Assembly: GCA_934133005.1 (NCBI GenBank)
Contig: CAKPAI010000005.1
Coordinates: forward strand, 22,030-86,029
Length of the DNA stretch: 64,000 bases
Reading direction: 5' to 3'
Source of the DNA: an uncultured Clostridia bacterium
Lineage (GTDB): Bacteria > Bacillota > Clostridia > TANB77 > CAG-508
The notes beneath the pieces are model-generated. The model was not told the DNA's origin and searched no databases. It saw nothing but the letters and a program-made list of their open reading frames with translations. Below are positions 46,052-55,367 of the stretch, in pieces. Position 1 is the first letter of the stretch; each line of letters opens with the position of its first letter. Both the position numbers and the translations under genes were made by a program.

Positions 46052-47467
46052 ATGGGTAGAAAAGATGATTTCTATGTAGATATCATGTCTATGCACCCAG
46101 GTGTTACAGGTTCTTGCAATCTGGTAATTGTAAAATTACCGAACAAAGAAACTTTGCGGTTTGTAGTAGATTGTGGCTTGTTTCAAGAACGTGAAAATGA
46201 TAAACTAAATAAAAGTTTTCCGTTCAATGCACAAGATATTCAGTTTGTGCTAATTACGCACAACCATGTGGACCACATTGGAAGACTTCCTCTGTTGGTT
46301 CATGAAGGATTCTGGAATAGTATTTATACTTCTGAAATTACGTCTCATCTTTTGCCTCTTGCATTAGGAGATTCGTACCGAGTTTTAAGTGATATTTCTA
46401 AGAGAAAACATCAATCGTGCCTGTATTCGGCAGATGATGTCTCACGGACCATGCAGCTTGTAAAACCAGTTAACTTTGAAGAGACGTTCTCAATTGGGGA
46501 GTATATCAAAGTAACTTTCTTAGGATGCAATGGGCATTTGTTGGGTGCAGCATGTATTCTTGTACAACTGTCTTATCCAGAACATGAAGATATCAATTTG
46601 CTCTTTACTGGCGATTACACTAATGAGAATATTTTTCTGGATCTACATCCTATACCAGAATGGATTTTGGATCTTCCACTTACTGTAATTCAGGAGTCTA
46701 CGTATGGCAACATGGATTCTTCTGAAATTGTTCCTTGTTTTAGAAAGAATGTAGTTGAATGTATTTCTAAAGGAGGGACTGTAGTATGTCCGGTATTTTC
46801 TCTAGGAAGAGCCCAAGAAGCACTGTATGAAATAAAATGCATGCAGGATGAAGGACTTATCGACATTGACGTTCCGGTTTTTCTTGATGGTAAGCTTGCT
46901 ATTAAATATACTGGATTGTACCCTAAACTTAATATTAATGATCAGATAAAGGAACATTTTTTGCCTAGCAACTTAACCTATGTTGATAAAACTAGTAGAG
47001 ACGAGGTGCTACAAAGCAATCAATGTAAAATTATTTTGACAACTTCGGGTATGGGGTCTTATGGTCCTGCACAGGTCTATATTCCCGAATACCTTTCGAG
47101 ACCCAAAGCATTAATACAGTTTATGGGCTACACAGCTGAAGGAACGCTTGGACGCAAGATGCAAACTGCTCAAGATGGAGACTTTGTTGAAATTGGCGGA
47201 ACCATTATAAAAAAGGCGGCAAGAGTTGAATACACAGCTGAGTTTTCAGCACACGGCAAAGCCGACGAGATGATTGCTTTCTTGAACAAATTTAACAACT
47301 TGAAGCTTGTTTTGGTTAACCACGGCGAGCCTGACGTAAAAGGAATCTTTGCCGAGCGGATAGCAAAGGAGGTAAACACTAAGCGTGTTGGAATTCTTGG
47401 AAGAGAATACTTCTTCCGTGTAACCCGTTGTGGACTTGTAAAAAGTTTATCTACAAAGTTTGAATAA
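46052..47467 (+). CDS. MBL-fold beta-CASP exonuclease-like protein, GC-richer
   Basis: About 471 residues from the ATG at 46052 (GGAGG 10 bases upstream; TTG 46043 is too close). Motif HNHVDHIG near residue 70 is the MBL metal site; GCNGHLLGAAC, FTGDYT, QESTYGN, the beta-CASP helicase-free core PVFSLGRAQEAL, TTSGMG and FSAHGKADE all match RNA-processing beta-CASP nucleases of the CPSF/YSH1-like group. Three in-frame CGG (46157, 46445, 47357) are read as Arg within conserved stretches. Codon use is GC-richer than its neighbours. It is alone, with a strong terminator. Confidence 0.88.
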   Translation: MGRKDDFYVDIMSMHPGVTGSCNLVIVKLPNKETLRFVVDCGLFQERENDKLNKSFPFNAQDIQFVLITHNHVDHIGRLPLLVHEGFWNSIYTSEITSHLLPLALGDSYRVLSDISKRKHQSCLYSADDVSRTMQLVKPVNFEETFSIGEYIKVTFLGCNGHLLGAACILVQLSYPEHEDINLLFTGDYTNENIFLDLHPIPEWILDLPLTVIQESTYGNMDSSEIVPCFRKNVVECISKGGTVVCPVFSLGRAQEALYEIKCMQDEGLIDIDVPVFLDGKLAIKYTGLYPKLNINDQIKEHFLPSNLTYVDKTSRDEVLQSNQCKIILTTSGMGSYGPAQVYIPEYLSRPKALIQFMGYTAEGTLGRKMQTAQDGDFVEIGGTIIKKAARVEYTAEFSAHGKADEMIAFLNKFNNLKLVLVNHGEPDVKGIFAERIAKEVNTKRVGILGREYFFRVTRCGLVKSLSTKFE

Positions 47468-47473
47468 TTCTCC

Positions 47474-47513
47474 AGCCGGGGCAACGTATAGAATTGCGTT
47501 GCCCCGGCTTTTA
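47474..47513 (+). terminator. Terminator of beta-CASP gene
   Basis: A 13-bp GC-rich stem (47474-47486 with 47497-47509) followed by T. Confidence 0.92.
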
Positions 47514-47516
47514 TAC

Positions 47517-47544
47517 TTGAAATAATTATGACATATGATATAAT
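47517..47544 (+). promoter_or_regulatory. Promoter of VTT-domain gene
   Basis: TTGA(A/T)A-like element at 47517-47522, 16-base spacer, TATAAT (47539-47544). Confidence 0.55.
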
Positions 47545-47597
47545 ATGGTTTGCACGAGTAAATATCATTTTGATAATTTTGAAAGAAGGTAACAAAC

Positions 47598-48317
47598 TTG
47601 GATAAAAAAACGAAATTAAAAATACTAAAGATAACTTTAATAATTGTAGCATTAGTAATGTTAATTGGTGCAACGGTATATTTATTTCCAATAATAACAA
47701 AATTAGCTACTCTAGAAGGACAGAAAGATTTTAAGGAAAGTGTTGGAAATTCCGGTTTTATTGGAGTCTTAGCATTATTTGGTTTGCAATTTGCACAAAT
47801 ATTTTTACCAATATTACCTGGTGAACCAATTGAACTTTTAGCAGGAATGTGCTATGGTTGGTTTTGGGGAATGATGTTTTTATTTGCATCAACTTTTATA
47901 ATATCTACCTTTATTTTTATGTTAGTAAAAAAGTTTGGAAAAAAATTTGTATGCTTATTTTGTAGCGAAGAAAAAATAAATAAAATTGAAAACAGTAAGC
48001 TTTTTAAGAACCCTAAGAAAATTGAAAAGATAATGCTTATATTATTTTTGATACCAGGAATTCCAAAAGATATTTTGGTTTATATAGGAGGTCTTTTGCC
48101 AATAAAGCCAATAAGATTTCTTCTAATTGCTACATTTGCAAGATTTCCCTCAATAATATCTTCTACACTAGCAGGAGATAAACTTATAGTTGGTAATTGG
48201 AAAATGAGCTTAATTATGTATGCTATTGTGTTTTTGATAACTGGAATAGTATTATTTTTTATAGACAAATTTGATAAAAATAAAATAACAAAAGATGCTA
48301 TAAATGTCATGAAATAG
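47598..48317 (+). CDS. TVP38/TMEM64 (VTT-domain) membrane protein
   Basis: 239 residues with about five membrane segments. LPILPGEPIELLAGMCYGWFWG is the VTT/DedA-like re-entrant motif, and LFLIPGIPKDILVYIGGLLPI the second. The start is TTG with GAAGG upstream. Such proteins may scramble or transport lipids; the exact role is unknown. Host-like codon use. Confidence 0.85.
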   Translation: MDKKTKLKILKITLIIVALVMLIGATVYLFPIITKLATLEGQKDFKESVGNSGFIGVLALFGLQFAQIFLPILPGEPIELLAGMCYGWFWGMMFLFASTFIISTFIFMLVKKFGKKFVCLFCSEEKINKIENSKLFKNPKKIEKIMLILFLIPGIPKDILVYIGGLLPIKPIRFLLIATFARFPSIISSTLAGDKLIVGNWKMSLIMYAIVFLITGIVLFFIDKFDKNKITKDAINVMK

Positions 48318-48375
48318 TTGATAAATCAGTGCTTTTATGATAATATAAATTTAAAAATATACTTTGAGGGAAATT

Positions 48376-48627
48376 ATGGCAAAAACATATAAAGAACCAA
48401 ATAAATGTGAGACAGAAACAACAATAAATGTATTATATGGAGAAAAGATACTATCTATATATACCAATAATGTGAAACTTCAAAAACAATTAAATAGAAT
48501 TTTAGGTAAACCTGCAAAAGAATATAAAATAAAAAGAAGCATTTCAGGAAGCTCTTGGAATATATCATTAGAGGATAAAATAAAAATTCAAAAATTAATT
48601 GTAAAAGCTAATATATATGATTTATAG
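48376..48627 (+). CDS. Small hypothetical protein
   Basis: 83 residues from the ATG at 48376 (TTG at 48364 precedes the GAGGGA site). Soluble, basic, with GEKILSIYTNNVKLQKQLNRILGKP and a C-terminal DKIKIQKLIVKANIYDL. Nine bases separate it from the metallopeptidase-like gene, so they are likely co-transcribed. No family recognised. Confidence 0.6.
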   Translation: MAKTYKEPNKCETETTINVLYGEKILSIYTNNVKLQKQLNRILGKPAKEYKIKRSISGSSWNISLEDKIKIQKLIVKANIYDL

Positions 48628-48636
48628 GAGAAATAA

Positions 48637-49287
48637 TTGAAACTAAATATAGCAGACATAGATTGCGAAGTAGTGTATAAAAATATTAAAAATAGTTATA
48701 TACAAATAAAAGATAATAGAGTAATTGTAAAAGTTCCTATAAAAGCTACTAGAAAATATATAAATGAATTAGTTTCTAGTAAAAAAGATTGGATTGAAAA
48801 AAATCTGCAACAGCAAAAAAATAAGTCTTTAAACAAAAATATTATAAAAGTTTTGGGAAAAGCATATACATTACAAGTAATAGAAAACAAACCTCAAAAC
48901 AAAGTTTATTTAAAAGACAATTATATTTATTTTGAAGTAAAAGAAAATAATAATGAAGTTATTCAAAAACTTTTAGATAAGTTTTATAAGGAAATTGCTA
49001 AAGATGAAGTTTATGCAGCAATGGAATATATTAAAAGTATTACAGGGTTATCTCCTAAAGAAATTAGAATAAAAAAATTAAAATCAGCATGGGGGATATG
49101 TTCATCTAAGCAGTATATTTCTATAAATCAAAATTTAATGACATATAGCAGGCATGCTATAGAATATGTATGTCTGCATGAAGTATGTCATTTAAAACAT
49201 ATGAACCATTCAAAAGATTTTTGGAAAATGGTTGAAAAGTATATGCCTGACTATAAAACGGCAAAATTAGAATTAAAAAATGCGTAG
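48637..49287 (+). CDS. YgjP-like zinc metallopeptidase (SprT/WLM type)
   Basis: 216 residues. The C-terminal half has SAWGICSSKQYISINQNLMTY and the zinc site HEVCHLKHMNHSKDFW (HExxH with a downstream His), typical of the YgjP/M48-related family. The start is TTG with TAGGAG upstream. The gene stops 8 bases before prfB begins, giving a likely operon. Physiological substrate unknown. Confidence 0.85.
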   Translation: MKLNIADIDCEVVYKNIKNSYIQIKDNRVIVKVPIKATRKYINELVSSKKDWIEKNLQQQKNKSLNKNIIKVLGKAYTLQVIENKPQNKVYLKDNYIYFEVKENNNEVIQKLLDKFYKEIAKDEVYAAMEYIKSITGLSPKEIRIKKLKSAWGICSSKQYISINQNLMTYSRHAIEYVCLHEVCHLKHMNHSKDFWKMVEKYMPDYKTAKLELKNA

Positions 49288-49295
49288 GAGAAAAT

Positions 49296-50469
49296 ATGAT
49301 TAATTTAGAAGAGTATTCAAAAAATACAGATGAATTATGCAAAAGATTGAATGTTATAGGAGGTTCTCTTTGACATTTCAAAGTTAGAACAAGATTTAAA
49401 ACAGCTTGAAACGAAAACAATGAATAATGATTTCTGGAATGATAGTGTAAATTCTGGTAAGATTTTAAAACAAATAAACATTTTAAAAAGTAAAACAGAA
49501 GGATATAAAAAAATAAAACAGGATTATGAATATGTATCTGAATTATTGGAGCTTGTTATTGAAGAAGTAGTTTCATTGAAGTCTGACTTAAGTAATGTTG
49601 ATGAGCAAAATTTACCAAATGATATACAAGATGAACTAAAAGAACTTTCAGATTTACTAAAACAAATAGATAAAGATTTAGAAAATTTAGAAATAGAGAC
49701 TTTACTTTCTGGAAAATATGACAGTAATAATGCAATTTTAACTTTACATCCTGGAGCAGGGGGAACTGAAGCTCAAGATTGGGTACAAATGCTTTACAGA
49801 ATGTATTCAAGATGGGCTAATGCCAATGGCTATAAATTAGATGAAATTGATTATTTAGAAGGGGAAGAGGCTGGCATAAAAAGTGTTACTTTTGTAATTG
49901 GAGGAAAATATGCTTATGGAAAATTAAAAGGGGAGATGGGAGTACATAGATTAGTAAGAATTTCTCCTTTTGACGCAGGAGGCAGAAGACATACTTCTTT
50001 TGCTTCATTAGAAGTATTGCCTGAAATATCAGAAGATATTCAAATAGATATAAATCCAGATGATTTGAGAATTGACACTTATCGTTCATCTGGTGCTGGT
50101 GGTCAACATATAAATAAAACTTCATCTGCAATAAGAATAACTCATATTCCTACAGGTATAGTTGTAAGCTGTCAGACTCAGCGTTCTCAAACACAAAATA
50201 AAGAAACTGCTATGAAAATGTTAAAGTCTAAGTTATTAAATTTAAAGGAAAAAGAACATAAAGACAAAATTGAAGATTTAAAAGGAACTCAAATGGATAT
50301 TGCATGGGGAAGCCAAATTCGTTCATATGTATTTTGTCCATATACACTAGTAAAAGATCATAGAACAAATTACGAAGTAGGTAATGTTCAAGCTGTTATG
50401 GATGGAGACTTAAATGGTTTTATTGATAGTTACTTAAAATGGAGTAAAACTAATAAAATAGAAAATTAG
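49296..50469 (+). CDS. prfB: Peptide chain release factor 2 with programmed +1 frameshift
   Basis: Releases peptides at UGA and UAA. The ATG at 49296 opens 25 codons that end at CTT TGA C (49368-49374). AGGAGG at 49358-49363 lies four bases before the shift codon, exactly the classical autoregulatory RF2 site. After the shift the SPF stop-recognition motif and the GGQ loop (SSGAGGQHINK) are present. About 390 aa. This is known recoding and serves as a positive control for reading frameshifts here; it differs from the CGG sites. Confidence 0.97.
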
Positions 50470-50562
50470 AACGAGTTGTACAAAAATTTAATATAATATA
50501 CTAGTAACCAGTATATAAATATATTCAGGTTAGTACCTTTTAGAAAGAATGAGATTTAAAAT

Positions 50563-51711
50563 ATGAATACAGTAGTGTTAAAATTTGGAGGAAGTAGCGT
50601 AGCAGATAATTCAAAATTAAATGTGGTAGCTAATAAAATTTTAGAATTTAGGGAAAAATTTGAATCAATAGTGGTCGTAGTATCTGCTCAAGGAAAAACA
50701 ACAGATAAATTAGTAAAAGAAAGTGAAGAACTTTCAAAAAAACCCAATAAAAGAGAATATGATGCTTTAATAAGTATAGGAGAACAAATTTCAGCTGCAA
50801 AACTTGCAATTTTATTAGAAGAAAGAGGTTATAATGCAATTTCTTTAACTGGATGGCAAGCTGGAATAAAAACATCTTCTAATCATTCTAAAGCTATTAT
50901 TGAAAGTATAGATACTTCTAGAATAGAAGAAGAACTAAAGAAGAAAAAAATTGTAATAGTCACAGGTTTTCAAGGCATTGATGAAAAAGGAGATATTACT
51001 ACTCTTGGTAGAGGTGGCTCGGATACATCAGCAGTAGCTCTTGCAGCAGCATTAGGAGCCTGTGAATGTAATATATTTTCGGATGTAGAAGGAATTTATT
51101 CAGCAGATCCTAATAAAATATCAGATGCAAAAAAGTTAGATAAAATTTCGTACGATGAAATGCTTGAATTATCTTATGAAGGAGCAAAAGTACTTCATAC
51201 TAGGTGTGTTGAAATAGGAAAAAACTTTAATGTTCCAATTTTAGCAAAGTCAACATTTAATAAAAATGAAGGTACAATAATAAATAGTGCACAAAATAGA
51301 ATAGAATCTAGTACAGTAAAAAGCATGGTTAACAATAATAACATATTTTTAGTAACGATATTTACGCAAGATTTAGAAAAAGTACTTAAAATTTTAATTG
51401 AAAATGATATTTCATTTGATAATTTAGTAAGTTCAAGTGAAATTAGTTTTACAATAAACAAAAAAGATTTAAGTTTATTACAAGATATTTTAAATGATTT
51501 TAAAGTCACGTATAAAAACATATCAAAACTTTCTCTTATTGGAACTGGGATATCAGGTACATCTAAAACATTACAAGAAGTCTTTTATGCTTTAGATGAA
51601 AGTATATCAAAAATATATAAAATTGAAATGAATCAAACTAAAATAGTTATAGTTTTTAAAGAATTAATTGAAGAAGAAATTATAAAAAAAATACATCAGA
51701 AATTGATTTAA
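50563..51711 (+). CDS. Aspartate kinase
   Basis: First step of the lysine, threonine and methionine pathway (also diaminopimelate). KFGGSSVADNSK at the N-terminus, GRGGSDTSAVALAAALGA in the core, and EVPILAKST-like NVPILAKSTF before two C-terminal ACT domains (about residues 260-382) that allow feedback control. 382 aa, monocistronic with a terminator. No lysine riboswitch fits in the 93-base leader. Which of several isozymes it is cannot be told. Confidence 0.95.
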   Translation: MNTVVLKFGGSSVADNSKLNVVANKILEFREKFESIVVVVSAQGKTTDKLVKESEELSKKPNKREYDALISIGEQISAAKLAILLEERGYNAISLTGWQAGIKTSSNHSKAIIESIDTSRIEEELKKKKIVIVTGFQGIDEKGDITTLGRGGSDTSAVALAAALGACECNIFSDVEGIYSADPNKISDAKKLDKISYDEMLELSYEGAKVLHTRCVEIGKNFNVPILAKSTFNKNEGTIINSAQNRIESSTVKSMVNNNNIFLVTIFTQDLEKVLKILIENDISFDNLVSSSEISFTINKKDLSLLQDILNDFKVTYKNISKLSLIGTGISGTSKTLQEVFYALDESISKIYKIEMNQTKIVIVFKELIEEEIIKKIHQKLI

Positions 51712-51712
51712 A

Positions 51713-51739
51713 ATAGGAGAATTTTGTTCTCCTATTTTT
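51713..51739 (+). terminator. Terminator of aspartate kinase
   Basis: ATAGGAGA pairs with TCTCCTAT, followed by five T. Confidence 0.88.
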
Positions 51740-51807
51740 AGTTCTAAAAATTAGTTAAGCAGAATATAATAAAATTATGAAATACATATGAAGAGGGGAG
51801 AAGAGCT

Positions 51808-52110
51808 GTGATAGAAGATAGAAAAAATTCTATGCAATCTCAAAATATCATACAAAATTTAATTTTAGAAAATAGAGAAAAACTAACTATAACAGGAGTA
51901 ATTGATGTATTAAGTTTTGATGATCAAATTGTGATTATAGAGACAGAATTAGGATTGCTTACAATAAAAGGAGAAGATTTGAGAATAAATAAGTTAAGTA
52001 TTGATAGTTCCGAAGTTATGATTGAAGGTAAAATTTTCAATTTGGGATATAGTGAGAATGCTGTATCTGGTAAAGGCGGAAATAGTCTGTTTTCTAAAAT
52101 ATTTAAGTGA
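51808..52110 (+). CDS. yabP: Spore protein YabP/YqfC family
   Basis: 100 residues of the YabP domain: REKLTITGVIDVLSFDDQIVIIETELGLLTIKGEDLRI...EGKIFNLGYSE is characteristic. In Bacillus YabP helps locate spore-coat or cortex components. The start is GTG with GAGGGGAG upstream. Its TGA stop overlaps the GTG that can open yabQ, and yabP-yabQ-divIC is the conserved order in spore formers. Confidence 0.88.
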   Translation: MIEDRKNSMQSQNIIQNLILENREKLTITGVIDVLSFDDQIVIIETELGLLTIKGEDLRINKLSIDSSEVMIEGKIFNLGYSENAVSGKGGNSLFSKIFK

Positions 52111-52629
52111 AATTGGAAAGGCTTCAGAATGTTATGAGAAATGACATATTTTTGCAACTTACAAACTCAGGAATATATATATTATGTGGTCTGGCAATAG
52201 GAATATTTTTTGATATATTTAGAATATTACGAAAAACATTTAAAACGTCAAATTTTATGACATATATAGAAGATACTATATTTCGGAGTTATAACAGGTC
52301 TTTTTCTTATTTTTATGTTATTTATAGTTAGCAATGGTGAATTAAGATTTTACATATTTTTCTCATTATTTTTAGGTATGACTTTGTATTTTATTTTAAT
52401 TAGTAAATACTTTATAAAAATAAATGTATTTATCTTAACTAGCATAAAATGCACTGTCAGAATAATTATAAAAACATTACTATTTCCATTTAAGAAAATC
52501 GCAATATGCTTAGTGATAAAACCATTTCATATACTAAAAAATAAGCTAAAAAAGAACTTTAAAAAAGTTAATTTCTCATTTTTTGACAAAAAATCGGAGC
52601 TAAAAAAAGGATTTCTCAAAAAAATGTAG
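52107..52629 (+). CDS. yabQ: Spore cortex protein YabQ, +1 shift at CGG
   Basis: A multi-helix membrane protein needed for cortex formation in Bacillus. Either GTG 52107 (coupled to yabP) or ATG 52134 may start it. The frame breaks at CGG 52284-52286: in frame it stops at 52331, while +1 reads GGA and continues IFGVITGLFLIFMLFIVSNGE, a hydrophobic helix followed by the conserved NGELRFYIF motif of YabQ. Total about 173 aa. The context (yabP before, divIC after) confirms identity. Confidence 0.88.
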
Positions 52630-52667
52630 AATATATAATATAGAAATAAAATTTTGGAGATAATCAT

Positions 52668-52934
52668 ATGAAAAAAATTTATAGAAATATAGTAATAGCT
52701 GTTTTTGCAATCTATTTTTTAGTAACATTAATTTCACAACAAAAAAAAATAGATCAATATAAATCGGAAGCTCAAACTTATACAGTGCAATTACAAGAGG
52801 CACAAGAAAAAAATGATAAATTACAAGAAACTAAATCAAGCGCAAATTCTACTGAATATATTGAGGAAGTTGCACGTGAAAAATTAGATATGTATTTACC
52901 TAATGAAAGAGTTTATATAGATAGTTCCAAATAA
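52668..52934 (+). CDS. divIC: Septum formation initiator DivIC/FtsL-type
   Basis: 88 residues: a short cytoplasmic start, one membrane helix (about residues 8-24), then a coiled coil (QQKKIDQYKSEAQTYTVQLQEAQEKND) and the conserved YIEEVAREKLDMYLPNERVYID of the DivIC/FtsL family. It acts at the division septum. TTGGAG precedes the ATG. The operon order supports DivIC. Confidence 0.88.
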   Translation: MKKIYRNIVIAVFAIYFLVTLISQQKKIDQYKSEAQTYTVQLQEAQEKNDKLQETKSSANSTEYIEEVAREKLDMYLPNERVYIDSSK

Positions 52935-52941
52935 GATTAAA

Positions 52942-52978
52942 ATAGTTCTAAAACCATATGTTTTAGGCTATTTTTTTA
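52942..52978 (+). terminator. Terminator after divIC
   Basis: ATAG..CTAAAAC pairs with GTTTTAG.CTAT, followed by seven T. Confidence 0.85.
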
Positions 52979-52981
52979 TAT

Positions 52982-53038
52982 ATCAATAGAAAATATTGTT
53001 AATTTCTATTGATTTTCCAAATGGAGAGATGATATAAT
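52982..53038 (+). promoter_or_regulatory. Promoter of rho with upstream dyad
   Basis: TTGATT (53009-53014), 18-base spacer, TATAAT (53033-53038). An 11-bp inverted repeat (52982-52992 with 53003-53013) overlaps the -35, so a regulator binding there would affect transcription. Confidence 0.6.
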
Positions 53039-53128
53039 ACAAAAAAGAATTTAATCAAAGTAAAATAATATTATAATCTAAAATATAATTCCACATAAAT
53101 ACAATAATATAATAATGGAGGATAATAC

Positions 53129-54475
53129 ATGGATTTATCAAACTGTACTCTTGTTGAGCTTAGACAAATGGCTAAAGAACAAGGGATTAAAAATGTCACA
53201 AAATTAAAAAAGGATGAACTAATTGAATTACTTTCTAATAATAATTCAGTAAGTGAAAGTGAAGAAGCAGAACCCAAAGTACGTACCGTAAAATATGAAG
53301 TTGATAGTGGTGCAAAAGATGATTCTGACTTAACTTACAAATTAACTGCAGAAACTGATTTTATTGCTGAAGGTGTACTTGAAGTTTTACCTGACGGCTA
53401 TGGATTTTTAAGAGGTGAAAATTATCTTTCTACTCCTAAAGATGTTTATATTTCGCCAGTTCAAATCAGAAGATTTAAACTTGACAATGGCGATAAAATC
53501 AAAGGAATTGCAAGATTACCAAAAGAGGGTGAAAAATTTCCTGCTTTAATATTTGTCGGTGAAGTTAATGGAGATGCACCAGAAATGGCATATAGAAGAA
53601 AAAAATTCGATGACCTTATTCCTATATATCCAGAAGAAAAAATCACACTTGAAACTATTCCAACAGAGTATTCTATGAGAATGATTGACTTAATTTGTCC
53701 AATTGGAAAAGGGCAAAGAGGAATGATTGTTGCTCCACCTAAAGTTGGAAAAACAACTTTATTAAAGAAGATAGCAAATAGTATTACGACAAATAATCCT
53801 GAAATTACTTTAATTGTTCTTCTTATTGATGAGCGTCCAGAAGAAGTTACTGATATGAAAAGATCTATCAAAGGTGATGTTATATATTCTACTTTTGATG
53901 AGCTTCCAGAGCATCATGTAAAGGTAGCTGAAATGGTCCTAGAAAGAGCCAAAAGACTAATCGAGCAAGGAAAGGATGTGGTAATACTGTTAGATAGTAT
54001 TACTAGACTTGCAAGAGCTTACAATTTAGTAATTCCAGCTTCTGGAAGAACACTTTCTGGAGGTTTAGATCCAGCAGCACTGCATAAACCAAAGAAATTC
54101 TTTGGAGCAGCAAGAAATATTGAAAATGGAGGAAGTTTAACAATTCTTGCTACAGCTTTAGTTGATACAGGAAGCAGAATGGATGAAGTTATATTCGAAG
54201 AGTTCAAAGGTACTGGAAATATGGAAGTTCACTTAGATCGTTCATTATCAGAAAAGAGAATTTTCCCAGCAATAGATATAAATAAATCAGGTACAAGGCG
54301 CGAAGAAAAACTATTAACTGAAGACGAACTAAGTACAGTATTTGCACTAAGGAAAGCTATGTCAAGTATGCCTGTTGCAGAAGTTACAGAACAGATTATA
54401 AATCAAATGATACTAACTAAAAACAACCAAGAGTTTGTTGAAAGAATGAAAAAGATAATTCCAACATTAAAATAA
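53129..54475 (+). CDS. rho: Transcription termination factor Rho
   Basis: Hexameric RNA-dependent ATPase that ends transcription. N-terminal Rho-N (LRQMAKEQGIKNVTKLKKDELIELL), cold-shock RNA-binding domain (GVLEVLPDGYGFLRG...DVYISPVQIRRF), P-loop APPKVGKTT, LLIDERPEEVTDM, and the secondary RNA site with the GAARNIENGGSLT region. 448 aa with normal length. GGAGGA precedes the ATG. Confidence 0.98.
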   Translation: MDLSNCTLVELRQMAKEQGIKNVTKLKKDELIELLSNNNSVSESEEAEPKVRTVKYEVDSGAKDDSDLTYKLTAETDFIAEGVLEVLPDGYGFLRGENYLSTPKDVYISPVQIRRFKLDNGDKIKGIARLPKEGEKFPALIFVGEVNGDAPEMAYRRKKFDDLIPIYPEEKITLETIPTEYSMRMIDLICPIGKGQRGMIVAPPKVGKTTLLKKIANSITTNNPEITLIVLLIDERPEEVTDMKRSIKGDVIYSTFDELPEHHVKVAEMVLERAKRLIEQGKDVVILLDSITRLARAYNLVIPASGRTLSGGLDPAALHKPKKFFGAARNIENGGSLTILATALVDTGSRMDEVIFEEFKGTGNMEVHLDRSLSEKRIFPAIDINKSGTRREEKLLTEDELSTVFALRKAMSSMPVAEVTEQIINQMILTKNNQEFVERMKKIIPTLK

Positions 54476-54593
54476 TTGTTCCATATGTCGTATTATATGC
54501 GAGTTCTAGAATAAAAAATGTCGAAATTTATCCTACGATTACATAATTTTCTTGTTAATTTATATTGACACTGTCTAATATTCATGTTAAAAA

Positions 54594-54628
54594 TATAAGT
54601 GTAAGTTTAATTGCACTTATATTTTTTC
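54594..54628 (+). terminator. Terminator of rho
   Basis: TATAAGTG (54594-54601) pairs with CACTTATA (54614-54621), followed by six T. The rest of the 280-base gap to the next gene is AT-rich with no other clear feature. Confidence 0.8.
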
Positions 54629-54755
54629 TTATAATTTTTTTCTAAAATTAACTTCCCAATATATGATATTAAAATGGTATTTCTAAAATATTAGCTAGCA
54701 TTTTTTAGAACATATTGTTTTATATATAAATTATTATTAACAGAAAGGAGTTTTC

Positions 54756-55349
54756 ATGAAAGCTAAGAAAACAATATCTTTAATCTTATTAATCTTAATT
54801 ATTGCAATGTGCGGAGGTATTTTATATACTAACTCCAAGTATGCGTCTTCAAAAACTGGAACGTTAACTACTGATGTAGCCAAATATGTTTTTAATATTT
54901 CTGGTAAAGATTCTTTTGATGAAGAACATACAATTGATAATCTAGTTCTTGCCCAAACCTGCGACACAAATTCACTTGCTAATGGTAAGATAGCTCCTGG
55001 TACATCAGGTTCATTTGAAATTGTATTGGATGCAACTGGCTCAGATGTAGCAATAAATTATTTAGTAACATTCAAAAATAATTCTGCACATGAATTACCA
55101 ACAAATATTAAATTTCAATTAGATGGACAAGCCTGGAACTTTAATGACGGAATTTCAGATACAATCTATTTAAATGCTGAATCAAGAAAAGTCACACATA
55201 CTATCACATGGCAATGGGCATATGAAACAAAAGATGAGTATGATAATGTTACTGAAGGCGATATTGCAGATACAGCTGATGGAATAAATGGATTTGATTA
55301 TTCATTTACAGTAACAGCAATTGGAACACAAGTAAATCCTATTCAATAG
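54756..55349 (+). CDS. SipW-dependent secreted protein (TasA/camelysin-like)
   Basis: 197 residues. A signal segment (KKTISLILLILIIAMCGGILYTNSKYASSKTG) is followed by a beta-rich domain with IAPGTSGSFEIVLDATGSDVAINYLVTF, the pattern of TasA/CotN-type fibre or surface proteins. GGAG precedes the ATG. It is the first gene of a cluster whose next gene encodes a SipW-type signal peptidase, which is the usual arrangement. Confidence 0.8.
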   Translation: MKAKKTISLILLILIIAMCGGILYTNSKYASSKTGTLTTDVAKYVFNISGKDSFDEEHTIDNLVLAQTCDTNSLANGKIAPGTSGSFEIVLDATGSDVAINYLVTFKNNSAHELPTNIKFQLDGQAWNFNDGISDTIYLNAESRKVTHTITWQWAYETKDEYDNVTEGDIADTADGINGFDYSFTVTAIGTQVNPIQ

Positions 55350-55367
55350 TAGTACAGGAGAAATTAT

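Noticed and set aside
50470..50562. Lysine riboswitch ahead of aspartate kinase
   Set aside because: The 93-base leader is too short and lacks the expected structure.
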